Below, in pieces: positions 34,264-42,474 of a stretch of 64,000 nt of DNA. The stretch's first letter is position 1; every line of letters starts with the position of its first letter. Below the pieces are notes generated by a model. The model was not told where the DNA came from. It searched no databases and saw nothing but the letters and a program-made list of their open reading frames with translations. The DNA is from an uncultured Collinsella sp. (GTDB lineage Bacteria > Actinomycetota > Coriobacteriia > Coriobacteriales > Coriobacteriaceae): positions 1 through 64,000 of the forward strand of contig CATXID010000009.1 in NCBI GenBank assembly GCA_958369225.1. Reading direction: 5' to 3'. The position numbers and the translations under genes were made by a program.

Positions 34264-35196
34264 ATGTTCTACACGCTAACCGCTAACCCGGCTGTCGACA
34301 TGACGGTTTCGAGCTCTCCGCTCGAGCCCGACGAGAACGTCCGCACCGGCTCGGCCAGCTACACGGCCAACGGTAAGGGCCTCGACGTGTCCTTCGCCTT
34401 TAAGAAGATGGGCGTCGACACCGTCGCGCTCGGCTTCTTCGCTGGCTTCACGGGCAAGTTCATCGTTGAGGAGGTCATGAACCTGGGTTGCCTGTGCCGC
34501 CCGGTCTGGACCGACGGCATCACGCGTATCAACACCTACGTCAACGATGGCCAGCACGAGTACGGCATCCTTAACCCCGGCGCCCCGATTACGCCGGAGC
34601 ACCAGAAGGAGCTCTACAACATCCTGGACACCGCGGGCGACCTTGAGTGCCTGATCGTCTCCGGTTCCGTGCCTCCCAAAGCTACGCCCGACTTCCTGGC
34701 TCAGGTCATGGAGCACGCTCAGGCTCGTGGCGCCGACGTCGTCCTGGACCTGTCCTCCGACAAGCTCAAGGAGCTCGCTCACAAGAAGCCGCTGCTCATC
34801 AAGCCGAATCATCACGAGATGAAGGCCATCTTCGGCGTGCCGGTCGACACCGACGACGAGGTCCGCGTTGCCATGAAGCTGGCTCACGACGCCGGCGTCC
34901 AGAACGTGCTGCTCACCCGTGGTAGCCGCGGCGACGCTTACTTCTCCAACGGCGAGGACATCTGGTACGCCAAGCGTGAGTTCAACATCAAGCTGGTCTC
35001 TTCCGTTTGCGCCGGCGACTGCACCCTCGCTGCGTTCCTGCACAAGTGGTACAGGGATCGCGACAACGTCGAGGAGGCCATGAAGCTCGCTATGGCCACC
35101 GGTGCCAACGTTGCTGAGTCTGTGGGCATTGGCGACTTCGGTCACGTCGATGAGTACAGCAAGCGCGTTGCTGTCCGCAAGCTCGATCGCAAGTAA
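34264..35196 (+). CDS. PfkB-family sugar-phosphate kinase, 1-phosphofructokinase-like (paralogue 1)
   Basis: A 310-residue kinase of the FruK/LacC branch, expected to phosphorylate fructose 1-phosphate or a similar ketose phosphate. FYTLTANPAVDMTV opens it; LIKPNHHEMKAIFGV and the catalytic loop CAGDCTLAAF follow. Two family positions differ from the second paralogue: NGKGLDV instead of NGKGLNV, and Cys after the catalytic GD instead of Ser. These may change substrate or rate. It directly follows ptsI and ends with a terminator, so it is the likely partner of EIIBCA. Confidence 0.88.
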   Translation: MFYTLTANPAVDMTVSSSPLEPDENVRTGSASYTANGKGLDVSFAFKKMGVDTVALGFFAGFTGKFIVEEVMNLGCLCRPVWTDGITRINTYVNDGQHEYGILNPGAPITPEHQKELYNILDTAGDLECLIVSGSVPPKATPDFLAQVMEHAQARGADVVLDLSSDKLKELAHKKPLLIKPNHHEMKAIFGVPVDTDDEVRVAMKLAHDAGVQNVLLTRGSRGDAYFSNGEDIWYAKREFNIKLVSSVCAGDCTLAAFLHKWYRDRDNVEEAMKLAMATGANVAESVGIGDFGHVDEYSKRVAVRKLDRK

Positions 35197-35223
35197 GCGA
35201 AACGCGATATATTCGTGCGTATG

Positions 35224-35257
35224 CGGCGTCCCGATTTCGATCGGGGCGCCGTTTTTT
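35224..35257 (+). terminator. Intrinsic terminator after PfkB kinase 1
   Basis: CGGCG-CCCGAT and ATCGGG-CGCCG form a stem with a TTCG tetraloop (35224-35251), followed by TTTTTT. Confidence 0.92.
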
Positions 35258-35380
35258 CGTGGGAATAGTGAGATGAAACCGCCCTTCACCGCTTCCACAC
35301 CGTTCGCCGAGTTGTTGTAGCCTTTTGCCGAAGCGTGGAATATACTTTCATTAACACGTTGCTTCGTGAAAGGAACATTC

Positions 35381-36313
35381 ATGATTTACACGCTCACTGC
35401 AAATCCCGCTATTGATTACAACATCGCCTGTGACGGCCTTTCCGCCAATACCGTTACGCGCACCCGTAACGCGGTCTACACCCCCAACGGCAAGGGTCTC
35501 AACGTCTCGTTTACGCTCGACCACTACGGTGTCGACACCACGATCCTGGGCTTCTTTGCCGGCTTCTCGGGCGAGTTCATCGTTAAGGGCGCCGAGGCCC
35601 TAGGCGTGCCCGTCAAGCCCGTGTGGACTGACGGCATCACGCGTGTCAACGTGTTCCTCAACGCCGGTCCCGACACCGAGTACAACATGGTCAATGCCGG
35701 TGCCGCCATTAACGAAGCCAACGAGCAGGAGATGTTTGAGCTTATCGATTCGCTCGACGACATGACCTGCCTGGTCATTAGCGGCTCGCTGCCCCCCAAC
35801 ACCTCCGAGGGTTTCCTGGCCGAGGTTCTGCGCCGCGTGAAGGCGAAAGGCGCCGAGTTCGTGCTCGATATCTCGAGCCATCAGCTGGCCGACCTCATTG
35901 CCATGGAGCCGTTGCTCATTAAGCCCAACGATGACGAGCTGCTCGATATCTTTGGTATTAAGGTGAGCGGTGGCGACGACGAGTCCGTCAAGCGTGCGAT
36001 GGCCGAACTGCACGCCAAGGGCGCCAAGAATGTGCTGCTGACCCTCGGCGGCGCCGGTGCCTATTTCTCTAACGGCGAGCACATTTGGTTTGCGAACCGC
36101 ACCTTTGAGGTCAAGCTGCTGTCGACCGTCTGCGCCGGCGATTCCTCGCTCGCTGCCTTCCTGTCCGTGTGGCACGATGCTCCCGAGCGCGTCGAGGACG
36201 CCCTGCGCCTCTCGATGGCCACCGGCGCCAACGTGGTCGAGTGCCCGGGTCTGGGCGATTTTGCCAAGGTGGACGAATATAAGAAGCGCATCGAAGTTCG
36301 TCAGGTCTGCTAG
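35381..36313 (+). CDS. PfkB-family sugar-phosphate kinase, 1-phosphofructokinase-like (paralogue 2)
   Basis: A 310-residue tandem paralogue of the preceding kinase, beginning IYTLTANPAIDYNIACDG, with NGKGLNVS, LLIKPNDDELLDIFGI and the standard catalytic loop CAGDSSLAAF. It keeps the family consensus at the positions where paralogue 1 differs. The terminators on both sides and a TATACT 35 bases before the ATG suggest its own transcript. TGAAAGGAACATTCA at 35367-35381, overlapping the ribosome site and start, resembles the TGAAA-N5-TTTCA sites of the cassette. Confidence 0.88.
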   Translation: MIYTLTANPAIDYNIACDGLSANTVTRTRNAVYTPNGKGLNVSFTLDHYGVDTTILGFFAGFSGEFIVKGAEALGVPVKPVWTDGITRVNVFLNAGPDTEYNMVNAGAAINEANEQEMFELIDSLDDMTCLVISGSLPPNTSEGFLAEVLRRVKAKGAEFVLDISSHQLADLIAMEPLLIKPNDDELLDIFGIKVSGGDDESVKRAMAELHAKGAKNVLLTLGGAGAYFSNGEHIWFANRTFEVKLLSTVCAGDSSLAAFLSVWHDAPERVEDALRLSMATGANVVECPGLGDFAKVDEYKKRIEVRQVC

Positions 36314-36346
36314 TTCCGGCACCTCGCCTGAATAGTCCGATTAATT

Positions 36347-36380
36347 CGCATCCGTCTTAGATCAGGACGGATGCGTTTTT
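36347..36380 (+). terminator. Intrinsic terminator after PfkB kinase 2
   Basis: CGCATCCGTC and GACGGATGCG form a perfect 10-base-pair stem (36347-36356 with 36366-36375), followed by TTTTT. Confidence 0.92.
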
Positions 36381-36477
36381 GTTTATCGGACTTGCGTGTG
36401 CAGTAGAGGCTGTTTCTTGCTAGACTTCTTGCAGATGCAATCGATAGCCAATTTGATAGTCGCAGGAGGCCATAGGC

Positions 36478-37872
36478 ATGTGCAATGTTTCGCTCAACGG
36501 TACGCAGCCGACCGATGCCTCCATCCGTGTCTTGCGTGCGCTCGAGGCAGCCGGTCTTGAGGCTTGGTACGTGGGCGGTTGGGTACGTGATGCCCTGATG
36601 GGGCGTCCCAGCCACGATGTTGACATGTGCTGCAACGGCCTGTGGCAGGAGTCCAAAGCGGCGCTGGAGGCGGCTGATATTGCCGTGGTTGAGTCGGGCA
36701 TTAAATTTGGCGGCATCACGGCCATTTGCGATGGCGAGCGCATTGAGGTCACCACCTACCGCCTAGACGGCTTTTACACTGATGGTCGCCATCCCCAGAG
36801 TGTGGAGCGCGCCGCTTCGCTTGAGGACGATCTGGCGCGCCGCGACTTTACCGTCAATGCCATGGCGTGGCATCCCGAGCGCGGCCTTGTCGACCGCTAT
36901 GACGGCCAGGGCGACCTGGACCGTAAACTCATTCGCGCCGTTGGAGATCCCAAGCGTCGTTTTAACGAGGACGCGCTTCGCATGCTGCGCGCGGTGCGTT
37001 TTGCCTGCCGTCTGGACTTTATGATTGAACCCGCGACCAAACAGGCACTTGCCGAGTGCGCGCCGCTTCTCGATGCCGTGGCGCGCGAGCGCGTGGGTAT
37101 TGAGCTTGAGGGCATCCTTTCGACTGGCCACGGGGGAGACGCGATGCTGCGCTACCCCGAGCTTATTTGCGCCGCCGTGCCCGAGCTCGCGCCTGCTCGC
37201 GGGTTTGATCAGCGCAGTGTCTATCATGCATTTAACGTCTACGAGCATATCGCCCGCGTGCTGACGGTGGCGGGGGAGCTGGCACTGTGCGACGGCGTCG
37301 CGCCCTCGTCGAGTCTTATGTGGGCGGCGTTTTTGCACGACGTTTCCAAGCCCGATTGCTTTACGGTCGATCACGCCGGCAGCGGACATTTCTACGGCCA
37401 TCCTGAGCTTGGCGCCACGAAAGCGCGTGTCATCATGGATCGCCTGGCGCTCTCGCACGATTTGGTGCGCGATGTGTGTCTGTTGATCAAATACCATGAC
37501 AAGCCGCTGCGTCCCGAGCGATCCTGCCTGCTCAATATGATGCGCGCGCTTTCGGGCGAGGGCGTCGATACGCCGCGTCTGATGGACGAGCTCATGGACC
37601 TTAAGCGTGCCGACACGCTCGGCAAGGCGCCCTCGTGCTTCTATTACGTTGAGACGATCGAGGAGATGCGCGCGCTGGCTCACGAGCTGCTTGCGGCGGG
37701 GGAGCCCTATACGCTTAAGATGCTTGCCATCAATGGCGGCGACTTGATTCGCGCCGGCGTCAAGCCAGGGCCGGAACTGGGACAGCTGCTCAACGTTGCC
37801 CTCGATGCCGTGATCGAGGACAATGTCCCCAACGAGTGCGAAGCCCTCCTGGCCCACCTCAACCTGGGGTAG
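36478..37872 (+). CDS. cca: CCA tRNA nucleotidyltransferase
   Basis: Adds or repairs the 3' CCA end of tRNAs. The 464-residue class II enzyme has the catalytic VGGWVRDALMGRPSHDVDM motif, then RRDFTVNAMAW and the RFNEDALRMLRAVRFACRL block, followed by an HD domain (AAFLHDVSKPD, with later His in FYGHPELGA) of the kind that adds phosphatase or nuclease activity. GGAGG precedes ATG at 36478. Both tRNA-Glu genes immediately downstream already encode CCA, so repair is its likely main job for them. Confidence 0.94.
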   Translation: MCNVSLNGTQPTDASIRVLRALEAAGLEAWYVGGWVRDALMGRPSHDVDMCCNGLWQESKAALEAADIAVVESGIKFGGITAICDGERIEVTTYRLDGFYTDGRHPQSVERAASLEDDLARRDFTVNAMAWHPERGLVDRYDGQGDLDRKLIRAVGDPKRRFNEDALRMLRAVRFACRLDFMIEPATKQALAECAPLLDAVARERVGIELEGILSTGHGGDAMLRYPELICAAVPELAPARGFDQRSVYHAFNVYEHIARVLTVAGELALCDGVAPSSSLMWAAFLHDVSKPDCFTVDHAGSGHFYGHPELGATKARVIMDRLALSHDLVRDVCLLIKYHDKPLRPERSCLLNMMRALSGEGVDTPRLMDELMDLKRADTLGKAPSCFYYVETIEEMRALAHELLAAGEPYTLKMLAINGGDLIRAGVKPGPELGQLLNVALDAVIEDNVPNECEALLAHLNLG

Positions 37873-37960
37873 TCAGGTGGTTCCATTCCAAATGAGCTGC
37901 CAGGTTGACCTGCGTTTTCCATAACCTCACGACAAAATCTGAGCAATTTGGAATTTCTTC

Positions 37961-37989
37961 TTGCGCTTGCGTTTTTTGTCCCGTAATAT
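37961..37989 (+). promoter_or_regulatory. Promoter of the tRNA-Glu pair
   Basis: TTGCGC (37961-37966), a 17-base spacer and TAATAT (37984-37989) lie 34 bases before the first tRNA. Confidence 0.7.
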
Positions 37990-38023
37990 ATTTCCTCGCA
38001 GCACGGCAGTGCAGATGTCATGT

Positions 38024-38100
38024 GGCCCGTTCGTCTAGCGGTTTAGGACGCCGCCCTCTCAAGGCGGAGATCACCAGTTCGAATCTGGTACGGGCTACCA
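38024..38100 (+). tRNA. tRNA-Glu (CTC), copy 1
   Basis: A 77-base cloverleaf with acceptor GGCCCGT/ACGGGCT, an anticodon stem CCGCC/GGCGG around loop CTCTCAA (anticodon CTC), T arm ACCAG-TTCGAAT-CTGGT, discriminator A and an encoded CCA. The first acceptor pair is G1-U72 rather than the usual G-C. Confidence 0.95.
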
Positions 38101-38122
38101 CTTCTTTTCTGCTGAGTTTTAT

Positions 38123-38199
38123 GGCCCGTTCGTCTAGCGGTTTAGGACGCCGCCCTCTCAAGGCGGAGATCACCAGTTCGAATCTGGTACGGGCTACCA
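38123..38199 (+). tRNA. tRNA-Glu (CTC), copy 2
   Basis: Identical over all 77 bases to the copy 22 bases upstream, with the same CTC anticodon and encoded CCA. The two are probably cut from one transcript. Confidence 0.95.
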
Positions 38200-38210
38200 T
38201 GAATTTGAGA

Positions 38211-38241
38211 CCCGGACTTCTCACGGAAGTTCGGGTTTTTT
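38211..38241 (+). terminator. Intrinsic terminator of the tRNA transcript
   Basis: CCCGGACTTC and GAAGTTCGGG form a stem with one mismatch and a short loop, followed by TTTTTTA, 11 bases after the second tRNA. Confidence 0.9.
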
Positions 38242-38350
38242 ATTTCCGAGCAAACCATCTGCAATTCCCATTTGGCCTATAGCTTTACGTTCTGCTTGTG
38301 GCCCTTGCGGGTACAATATGCAAGATATTTGGACGGTCAGAAGGAGCCTC

Positions 38351-39655
38351 ATGAAGGAGTCCTCTCAGCATACTTCTAAGCCCCAGGTCGAGGTTGAGGC
38401 CTCGGGCGGCGATGACAACAAGGGTGCACGTCGCGGTGCCATTTTTATCGGCGTCGTGCTGGTTGGCTATATCGTTTATCTGATTGCGACCGGTCAGATG
38501 GGACAGTTCTGGGCTGCCATGTCGAGCGTCCAAGCGCCGTGGCTCGTTGCTGCATGCTTTTGCATGTTCCTGTACCTGTTCTTTGGCATCGTTGCCTATG
38601 CAATCGCCGTCTGGCTCGATCCCAATTCGCCCGTCGGCATTCGCGACCTGATCTCGGTCGAGGCGAGCGGTATCTTCTTTGGCAACCTGACGCCCATGAT
38701 GATGGGCTCCACGCCTGCCCAGATCTACCGCCTGACCAAGGCTGGCCAAAACGTCGGCGAGGCCGGTGCCACGCAGTTCACGCGCTTTATCGTGTATCAG
38801 TTTGGCCTCGTTGCCTGGGGCGCTATTCTACTGCTTGCCCGCATGCCGTTTTTCGCCGAGCGCTATGGCGATATGACGCTGCTGTGCGTCTTTAGCTTTG
38901 GCGGTCACTGCTGTATTCTGCTTGGCATCTTTGCCGTCGCACTCATGCCCAAGACCGTCACGCGCGTCGCGCACTGCATCATCAATTGGCTCGAGCGAAT
39001 GGGCGTCTCGGCCACCAAGATCGAGGGCTGGCGTACGTTTGTCGATGGCGAAATCTACTCGTTCTCCGAGAAGTTCAAGCTTTCGGCCGGCCACTTTTCG
39101 TCCATGCTGCTCACGGTGGTCATCACCATGTTGCAGCTCGCATTTTTCTACCTCGTGCCGTATTTCCTGATGCTTGCCTTTGGCCACCACGAAGTCGACT
39201 TTTTCTCGGTCATGGCCGCGAGCGCCTTTGTTCAGCTCCTGAGCTCTGCTGTTCCCCTGCCCGGTGGCACCGGCGGCGCCGAGGGTGGCTTCGCGCTGTT
39301 TCTGGGTCATTTCTTTGGATCGGCATCGACCGCTGGTTATCTGCTGTGGCGCCTCATTACGTTTATCGCGCCGACTATTTTGGCCGCGCCCCTGCTGGGC
39401 CTTAAGAGCGCTCACAACGAGAGTATCCATGCACGCTGGGATCGCGCGATGCGCAAGCTCGGACGAACGCCTCAGACGTCCTCTAAGCCTGCAAAGCCCC
39501 ATCCTGTGCATGCGGTTACCGTGGATCCCAATCAGCATGCTCAGAAGGATTCTGGGGCCGTCAAATCGGCGCATAAGGCCTATGTGCGCCAGACGGGCGA
39601 CGGCATCCGTGTGTCCCCGGCTGCTTTGAACAAAAAGAAACACCCTAAGGCGTAA
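38351..39655 (+). CDS. Lysylphosphatidylglycerol synthase-type membrane protein (flippase-like, YbhN/UPF0104)
   Basis: A 434-residue membrane protein with about eight helices. It carries the family block SSAVPLPGGTGGAEGGFALF, and LTPMMMGSTPAQIYRLTKAG earlier. It matches only the membrane half of MprF-like proteins; there is no C-terminal aminoacyl-transfer domain, so a lipid-flipping or related role is more likely than lipid lysinylation. About 30 residues before the first helix and 65 after the last are hydrophilic. ATG at 38351 follows AAGGAG. Probably its own transcript (TACAAT at 38312). Confidence 0.85.
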   Translation: MKESSQHTSKPQVEVEASGGDDNKGARRGAIFIGVVLVGYIVYLIATGQMGQFWAAMSSVQAPWLVAACFCMFLYLFFGIVAYAIAVWLDPNSPVGIRDLISVEASGIFFGNLTPMMMGSTPAQIYRLTKAGQNVGEAGATQFTRFIVYQFGLVAWGAILLLARMPFFAERYGDMTLLCVFSFGGHCCILLGIFAVALMPKTVTRVAHCIINWLERMGVSATKIEGWRTFVDGEIYSFSEKFKLSAGHFSSMLLTVVITMLQLAFFYLVPYFLMLAFGHHEVDFFSVMAASAFVQLLSSAVPLPGGTGGAEGGFALFLGHFFGSASTAGYLLWRLITFIAPTILAAPLLGLKSAHNESIHARWDRAMRKLGRTPQTSSKPAKPHPVHAVTVDPNQHAQKDSGAVKSAHKAYVRQTGDGIRVSPAALNKKKHPKA

Positions 39656-39773
39656 TAGTTGGTCGTGCGTTCTTCATGTTGCCGGGCATTTTTGTGCGGG
39701 ATGGGGGATAATCCTCTTACGTAGATTAACTCTCATCTGTTGATGAATGTTCGCATTCCGAAGGGACTCGTCC

Positions 39774-40385
39774 ATGGCCACCATCAAACCGCGCCTCGAC
39801 CGCCGCATCGTTCGCAGCCGCAATGCCATTCTTTCTGCGTTTGAGCGCCTGTTGATGGATAAGCCGCTTGCCGACATTACGGTGAGTGCCATCGCGCGCG
39901 AGGCAAATGTCGACCGCAAGACCTTTTACGTACACTTCGGTACGGTTGACGGCCTGCTCGATGCCATCGCCGTTGATGTGGTGGAGATGATTGCCGACTC
40001 GGTCGAGAAAACGCTAGCTTCCATGGACGGCGACACGAACGAGCGCGCCCTCGGAGCGGCGGCAACGTTTTTTAAGACCATCAACGAGGCACTTTGCAAT
40101 AACCTCGTGCTCAATCGCCAACTGATTGAAAACATCCCGCTCGACGATTTTATGACGCGCTTGCGCGTGCCGCTCGAGCACGAGATTGCCGAGCGCGACT
40201 TGCTGCCCCACGGCCTTAAGGACGAGATGTTCGACTATTATCTGGCGTTTTTACTTTCGGGCATTATCGGCATTTACCGCACGTGGGCGCTCTCCGATGG
40301 CTCGGTGCCCATCGAGCGCATCTCGGAGGTCGCTAACAATCTGACATTGAACGGCCTATCGAGTCTGGAATCCAAGCTCGGATAG
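39774..40385 (+). CDS. TetR-family transcriptional regulator
   Basis: A 203-residue regulator with an N-terminal TetR helix-turn-helix: RSRNAILSAFERLLMDKPLA, then ITVSAIAREANVDRKTFYVHFG. The C-terminal ligand domain (about 60-203) gives no clue to the effector. It converges with the MacAB-like exporter genes rather than diverging from them, so control of that exporter is possible but not indicated by arrangement. ATG at 39774 follows AAGGGA; no operator-like palindrome is obvious in front. Confidence 0.9.
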   Translation: MATIKPRLDRRIVRSRNAILSAFERLLMDKPLADITVSAIAREANVDRKTFYVHFGTVDGLLDAIAVDVVEMIADSVEKTLASMDGDTNERALGAAATFFKTINEALCNNLVLNRQLIENIPLDDFMTRLRVPLEHEIAERDLLPHGLKDEMFDYYLAFLLSGIIGIYRTWALSDGSVPIERISEVANNLTLNGLSSLESKLG

Positions 40386-40408
40386 CATCAACACCTCATT
40401 CCCACCCT

Positions 40409-40476
40409 AAGTTGCGGTGAAATAGGGACTGAATAGGCCTTCTATCGGCCTAAACACTCCCTATTTCACCGCAACT
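40409..40476. repeat. Palindrome with 22-base arms and a 23-base loop, copy 2
   Basis: Arms 40410-40431 and 40455-40476 share their sequence (GGTGAAATAGGGACTG inner end) with the repeat at 31625-31693; one pair is mismatched. The loop is again exactly 23 bases but unrelated in sequence (it contains its own GGCC...GGCC symmetry). It lies between convergent genes. Confidence 0.9.
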
Positions 40477-40489
40477 CAGGGGGATTGTA

Positions 40490-41704
40490 TTACTGGTAGC
40501 GCAGGCACTCCACGGGGTCGAGTTTTGCTGCCCGGCGGGCGGGGTAGAAGCCAAAGACGACGCCGATGCCGACGGAGACCGCAAAGGCCAGCAGCACCGT
40601 GGCGATCGAAAAACTCGGCGTAATGGTACCGCTGGCACCGAGCTCGCTAAGCACGCCGGAACCCGCGGCGAACATCGTTAGGCCCCAGGCAAGCAGGTAG
40701 CCAATCAAAACACCCAACAGGCCACCGGTGACGCACAGCGCCGAGGACTCGGCCAAAAACTGTGCGGTGATATCGCGACGGCTGGCACCCAAGGCTCGAC
40801 GAATGCCGATCTCGCGGATACGTTCGGTCACATTGGTGAGCATCATGTTCATGATGCCGATACCGCCCACGAGCAGCGAAATGCTGGCAACGGCGCCCAT
40901 GATGAGCGAAAACGCGCCCATAAAGGAATTGAGGGCGTCGATGGCGCTTTTCATTGAGGTCACCGATACGCTGTCATATTCGTCGTCGTCCGCGATGCCC
41001 TTCATACCGCGCACCTTGGATTCAATCGTCTTGCACAGTTCGTCCATGTCCGTGCCCTCGGCGGCGAGCGCCGTTACGCTGGGAAACGACGGATTCTCGT
41101 CGCCAAAGAGGCCCGAGATGGTCTCGCGCGGCATGTATAGCGTGAGCGAGCCCATGGAGTCGCTGCCGCCGTCGATAACACCGACAATCTGCACTTCACC
41201 GTTGGAAACCTTAATGGTCTTGCCCACCGCGTCCTGTTCGTTGCCGTACAGCTGATCGGCGCCGCCACGGCTGATGAGCGCCATGCGTGCGCCGGATTGG
41301 GACTCGGCCTGGGTGTAGGTGCGCCCCGCGACGAGCTTGCTGGCGCCCACCGCGTCGAGCATGTCGCTATCGACGCCCTGCGCCATGACGGTATAGCTTT
41401 TATCACCGGCCTTGTACTCGGTATAGGCGCTGTCTACGATGCCGATCTGCTCGATCTGCGGCACCATCTTGCGGAGCTTCTCGACGTCCGACTCGGTGAG
41501 CTCTTGCGAGGAATAAATCTGCACCATACGCGCAGCGTTGAGTCCCAGGCTGTTGACCAGGCTGTTTTGGATACCGCCGATAAGCGAGGTCATGGCAATG
41601 ACGGAGGCGATGCCGATAACAATGCCCAGGATGGTGAGCAGGCTGCGTCCCTTGTTGGCCTCGAGGGAGTGAAGGGCTTCTTGGATAAGGTCGCGCGTGC
41701 TCAT
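40490..41704 (-). CDS. ABC transporter permease, MacB/FtsX-type
   Basis: A 404-residue membrane subunit: one helix at the N-terminus (SLLTILGIVIGIASVIAM), a large extracytoplasmic MacB-type domain (about 50-270), and three C-terminal helices with the FtsX signature GIGIMNMMLTNVTERIREIGIRRALGA. It moves or mechanically drives export of a substrate such as a peptide, macrolide or lipoprotein. Its ATG overlaps the ATPase gene stop by ATGA. It is the last gene of the adaptor-ATPase-permease unit. Confidence 0.92.
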   Translation of the reverse strand: MSTRDLIQEALHSLEANKGRSLLTILGIVIGIASVIAMTSLIGGIQNSLVNSLGLNAARMVQIYSSQELTESDVEKLRKMVPQIEQIGIVDSAYTEYKAGDKSYTVMAQGVDSDMLDAVGASKLVAGRTYTQAESQSGARMALISRGGADQLYGNEQDAVGKTIKVSNGEVQIVGVIDGGSDSMGSLTLYMPRETISGLFGDENPSFPSVTALAAEGTDMDELCKTIESKVRGMKGIADDDEYDSVSVTSMKSAIDALNSFMGAFSLIMGAVASISLLVGGIGIMNMMLTNVTERIREIGIRRALGASRRDITAQFLAESSALCVTGGLLGVLIGYLLAWGLTMFAAGSGVLSELGASGTITPSFSIATVLLAFAVSVGIGVVFGFYPARRAAKLDPVECLRYQ

Positions 41705-42474
41705 GCCTTTGCTCCTTTCGGCGGATTGGCGTGTGCGGAAATCATGGGCAGGTTATCAATGGCGCCGCGCAGGGTCTGCGGCGCGTGGGCGATGTACGCG
41801 CCGTCGTGGATCCGGCCGTCGCGAATGGTTACGGCGCGGTCGGCCTCGGCGGCAATACCGGGATCATGCGTGATGAGCACGATGGTCTTGCCGCGTTCCT
41901 GGAGTTTGTGGAAGGTCTCCATCACGAGCGCTCCGGTGGCGGAGTCCAGGTTTCCCGTCGGCTCGTCGGCCAAGATGATGGGTGGGTCGTTGACGAGGGC
42001 GCGCGCGATGGCGACGCGCTGCATCTGTCCGCCCGAGAGCTCGGAGATGCGGTGGTCCCAGTGGTCGACCGGCAGCGTGACGGCTTGCAGCGCATGGACG
42101 GCGCGCATCTCACGCTGAGCCCGCGGCACGTTGGTGTATGACAGCGGCAGCATGACGTTTTCGATGACCGATAGGCGCGGCAGCAGGTTGAAGCTCTGAA
42201 AGACAAAGCCGATGCTCAGGGCGCGGACTTCGGTGAGCTCGTCATCGTCGAGCTCTGCCACGTTGAGGCCCTGCAGGTAATAATCGCCTGCCGTCGGCTT
42301 GTCCAGGCAGCCTAGGATGTTCATGAGCGTCGATTTTCCCGAGCCCGAAGGGCCGGTAATGGCCACGAACTCGCCGGGATTCACTGCCAGGCTCACGTTA
42401 TGCAGGATATGGGCGCAGCCGGCCTCGCTCTCAAAAATGCGATGCACGTTGCGGATGTCGATGACGGGACGCAT
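41701..42474 (-). CDS. ABC transporter ATP-binding protein, MacB/LolD-type
   Basis: A 257-residue ATPase subunit. Walker A is GPSGSGKST, the Q-loop is FVFQSFNLLPRLSVIENV, the signature is LSGGQMQRVAIARAL, Walker B is ILADEPTGNLD and the H-loop is VLITHD. It is the separate-subunit form of the MacB/LolD group. It overlaps the adaptor gene stop by one base (TAATG) and the permease start by ATGA, so all three products are translationally coupled. Confidence 0.95.
   Translation of the reverse strand: MRPVIDIRNVHRIFESEAGCAHILHNVSLAVNPGEFVAITGPSGSGKSTLMNILGCLDKPTAGDYYLQGLNVAELDDDELTEVRALSIGFVFQSFNLLPRLSVIENVMLPLSYTNVPRAQREMRAVHALQAVTLPVDHWDHRISELSGGQMQRVAIARALVNDPPIILADEPTGNLDSATGALVMETFHKLQERGKTIVLITHDPGIAAEADRAVTIRDGRIHDGAYIAHAPQTLRGAIDNLPMISAHANPPKGAKA

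Noticed and set aside
38024..38199. Direct repeats resembling a two-unit CRISPR
   Set aside because: They are full tRNA-Glu genes with complete cloverleafs; only two units and no cas genes.
38351..39655. MprF lysylphosphatidylglycerol synthase
   Set aside because: The catalytic aminoacyl-transfer domain is missing; only the flippase-like membrane part is present.
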